A stretch of DNA of 6,247 bases from JANLVJ01 sp031363945 (lineage in GTDB: Bacteria; Bacteroidota; Bacteroidia; Sphingobacteriales; Sphingobacteriaceae): NCBI GenBank assembly GCA_031363945.1, contig JANLVJ010000018.1, positions 1-6,247 on the forward strand, read 5' to 3'. The position numbers and the translations under genes are program-made. Of this stretch, positions 4,859-6,247 are shown in pieces. The notes under the pieces are model-generated. The model was not told where the DNA came from. It made no database searches and saw nothing but the letters and a program-made list of their open reading frames with translations. Position 1 is the first letter of the stretch; each line of letters starts with the position of its first letter.

Positions 4859-6247
4859 TTATTCCCCTAATTTAAAATTAGTCTGCCGCTCACTTTCAGG
4901 AATCGGAAAGAATTGATTGGTAGCATAATTAAAATTTGGTTTGCTGCTCAAAGCGCTGGTCGCATATGCTGACCCATACCGGATGATATCAAAAAACCGG
5001 TGAAACTCAAGGGCTAGCTCAGACCTCCGCTCCCTACGTATAGTGGCCCTGAGTAAGGTTTGATCTGTTACCGTAATATCCGGCAACAGACCAGGCGGGA
5101 TGGTACCCACACCCGGCAGGCTGGCATCATAGAGATAACTTTCACGGGCCCGCTTGCGCACCCTATTCAGGGGCACCAAGGCACCGGCAGAATTACCCCC
5201 CTCATTTAAAGCTTCCGCTTCAATAAGCAGTACATCTGAAAACCGGATCGCCTGATAGTTTAAGTTGCCATCACCTTTGGTGCTAATGGGTACTTCCGAA
5301 AGGGGCTGGCTATGCTTCTTACTAACATAACCAGTAACCGACCATGCCGGATCAAAAGCCGAATCATAATACGGATGCCCCGCTCGACCGACTGTATAAT
5401 CAAGGCGGGGGTCAGGCGTAACTCCGTCAGATGCCGTTTCAAAATTACTGACAAGGCCCTGAGTTGGCAGGTAAAAACCGTAACCGTTCAGTGGGCGGGG
5501 CGAGAACCAGGCATTCAGGCTATAACCCTGATACGGCACAAGTGCAGAAGTATGCTGGATATTAAACACTGCTTCGACATTATTTTTGGTAGCTGCCCGG
5601 AAATTATCGCTGTATATAGGGAGCAGACTGTAGATGCCGAGGCCTTCTACCGCCTGAGCCGTTGAAGCCGCCAGGGCCCATTTTTGTTCGTAGAGATAGG
5701 TCTTTGCCAGTAGGGCTAAGGCAGCGCCTTTTGTTGCCCGGCCTACATCGGCCCCGGTCCGGGTCATGGGCAGAACTGCTGCTGCTGCCGTCAGATCTTT
5801 TTCAATCTGGGCATAGATCTGAGCTTGCGGTAAGGCCGCACTTTGGAGCTCCTGAGGCGTTTCTACCTTTAGATGTAGTGGGATTTTGCCGTACGCCCCT
5901 GTTAGGTTAAAATAATAATAGGCCCGTAAAAATTCAGCTTGCCCCAGTACGTCAGCTTTCACACCCGCCGATACTCCGGCAGCCGTGCCGCCGAGACCGT
6001 CAGTCACCACATTGCATTTAAAAACTCCATCGTAATAGAGTTTCCAGACTGCCTCAACAGCAGAATTAGTCGGGTTGATCGTGAAATTCTGTACGCTCAG
6101 AAAATCACTTTGATCTCCGTCACTGCTACCTTTAATGGCATCATCAGATGCCAGATCGCCCAGAACCCAGATTGCATTGGAGGCTCCGTCTGTAAAAGCA
6201 AGGGGGGCATAAGCTGCATTTATGGCCAGGGTTGCATTGGCGTCATT
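4859..6247 (-). CDS. SusD/RagB-family outer-membrane nutrient-binding lipoprotein (5' end outside window)
   Basis: The frame is open from the stop at 4859 to the right edge, giving 462 residues; roughly the first 40-50, including the lipoprotein signal, are missing. Visible residues 2-16 (DANATLAINAAYAPL) and 28-46 (VLGDLASDDAIKG..GDQSD) are typical of the SusD N-terminal region. TPR-like helices follow (about 98-126, AEFLRAYYYFNLTGAYGKIP). The C-terminal SusD_RagB part shows NYQAIRFSDVLLIEAEALNE (330-349), IRRERRSELALEFHRFFDII (403-422) and the closing FFPIPESERQTN (446-457). SusD proteins cap a SusC TonB-dependent transporter and deliver oligosaccharides or other nutrients; susC normally lies directly upstream, here outside the window. 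The LamG lipoprotein follows after 36 bases, suggesting one operon whose promoter is also outside. An internal GTG at 6010 is not a start because family-typical sequence continues upstream of it. The substrate cannot be inferred. Confidence 0.93.
   Translation of the reverse strand, partial: NDANATLAINAAYAPLAFTDGASNAIWVLGDLASDDAIKGSSDGDQSDFLSVQNFTINPTNSAVEAVWKLYYDGVFKCNVVTDGLGGTAAGVSAGVKADVLGQAEFLRAYYYFNLTGAYGKIPLHLKVETPQELQSAALPQAQIYAQIEKDLTAAAAVLPMTRTGADVGRATKGAALALLAKTYLYEQKWALAASTAQAVEGLGIYSLLPIYSDNFRAATKNNVEAVFNIQHTSALVPYQGYSLNAWFSPRPLNGYGFYLPTQGLVSNFETASDGVTPDPRLDYTVGRAGHPYYDSAFDPAWSVTGYVSKKHSQPLSEVPISTKGDGNLNYQAIRFSDVLLIEAEALNEGGNSAGALVPLNRVRKRARESYLYDASLPGVGTIPPGLLPDITVTDQTLLRATIRRERRSELALEFHRFFDIIRYGSAYATSALSSKPNFNYATNQFFPIPESERQTNFKLGE

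Noticed and set aside
5312..5910. Two plus-strand ORFs (117 and 82 codons) opposite the SusD gene
   Set aside because: They are shadows of a strongly supported SusD reading frame, rich in Arg and Pro as expected for antisense frames, with no recognisable domain.
4859..6010. SusD-like protein starting at a GTG at 6010
   Set aside because: The same frame stays open to the right edge and encodes typical SusD N-terminal sequence (AAYAPL, LGDLASDDA, VWKLYYDGVFKCN), so the gene is longer and truncated by the window.

Overview
The window looks like a chromosomal stretch from a Bacteroidota bacterium, most likely of the Sphingobacteriaceae (Mucilaginibacter/Pedobacter type). The evidence is a SusD/RagB-family protein followed at once by a LamG-type surface lipoprotein, a secreted amidase of a type common in that group, moderate G+C, and no strong Shine-Dalgarno sequences. 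No rRNA, tRNA or CRISPR array is visible. Every credible gene is on the minus strand, so the reading order is right to left.

Right side (6247 to 3785): the end of a polysaccharide-utilization-type locus. A SusD-like nutrient-binding lipoprotein runs off the right edge and lacks its N-terminus. After a 36-base gap comes a lipoprotein with a helical stalk and a C-terminal LamG (concanavalin A-like) domain. The matching SusC-type TonB-dependent transporter is expected just beyond the window. The two visible proteins should sit on the outer membrane and help capture a glycan or similar polymer; the substrate cannot be told from here.

Middle (3784 to 2406): a 278-base spacer, then a solitary Fic-domain protein (probable AMP transferase). 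It carries its own N-terminal inhibitory helix motif and a C-terminal winged helix, so it looks self-regulated rather than half of a two-gene toxin-antitoxin pair.

Left side (2405 to 1): a spacer of about 460 bases (2405 to 1945), unusually rich in short perfect dyads and boxes. It may hold operators and/or the remnant of an insertion-sequence end. Then come an exported amidase-signature hydrolase and, at the left edge, the first 32 codons of purT (formate-dependent GAR transformylase, purine synthesis). The genes left of the SusD/LamG pair have no obvious functional link to it. The 2333-2402 box cluster and the 2171-2260 element are the most unexplained structures. I found no clear evidence for a wholly new multi-gene system.
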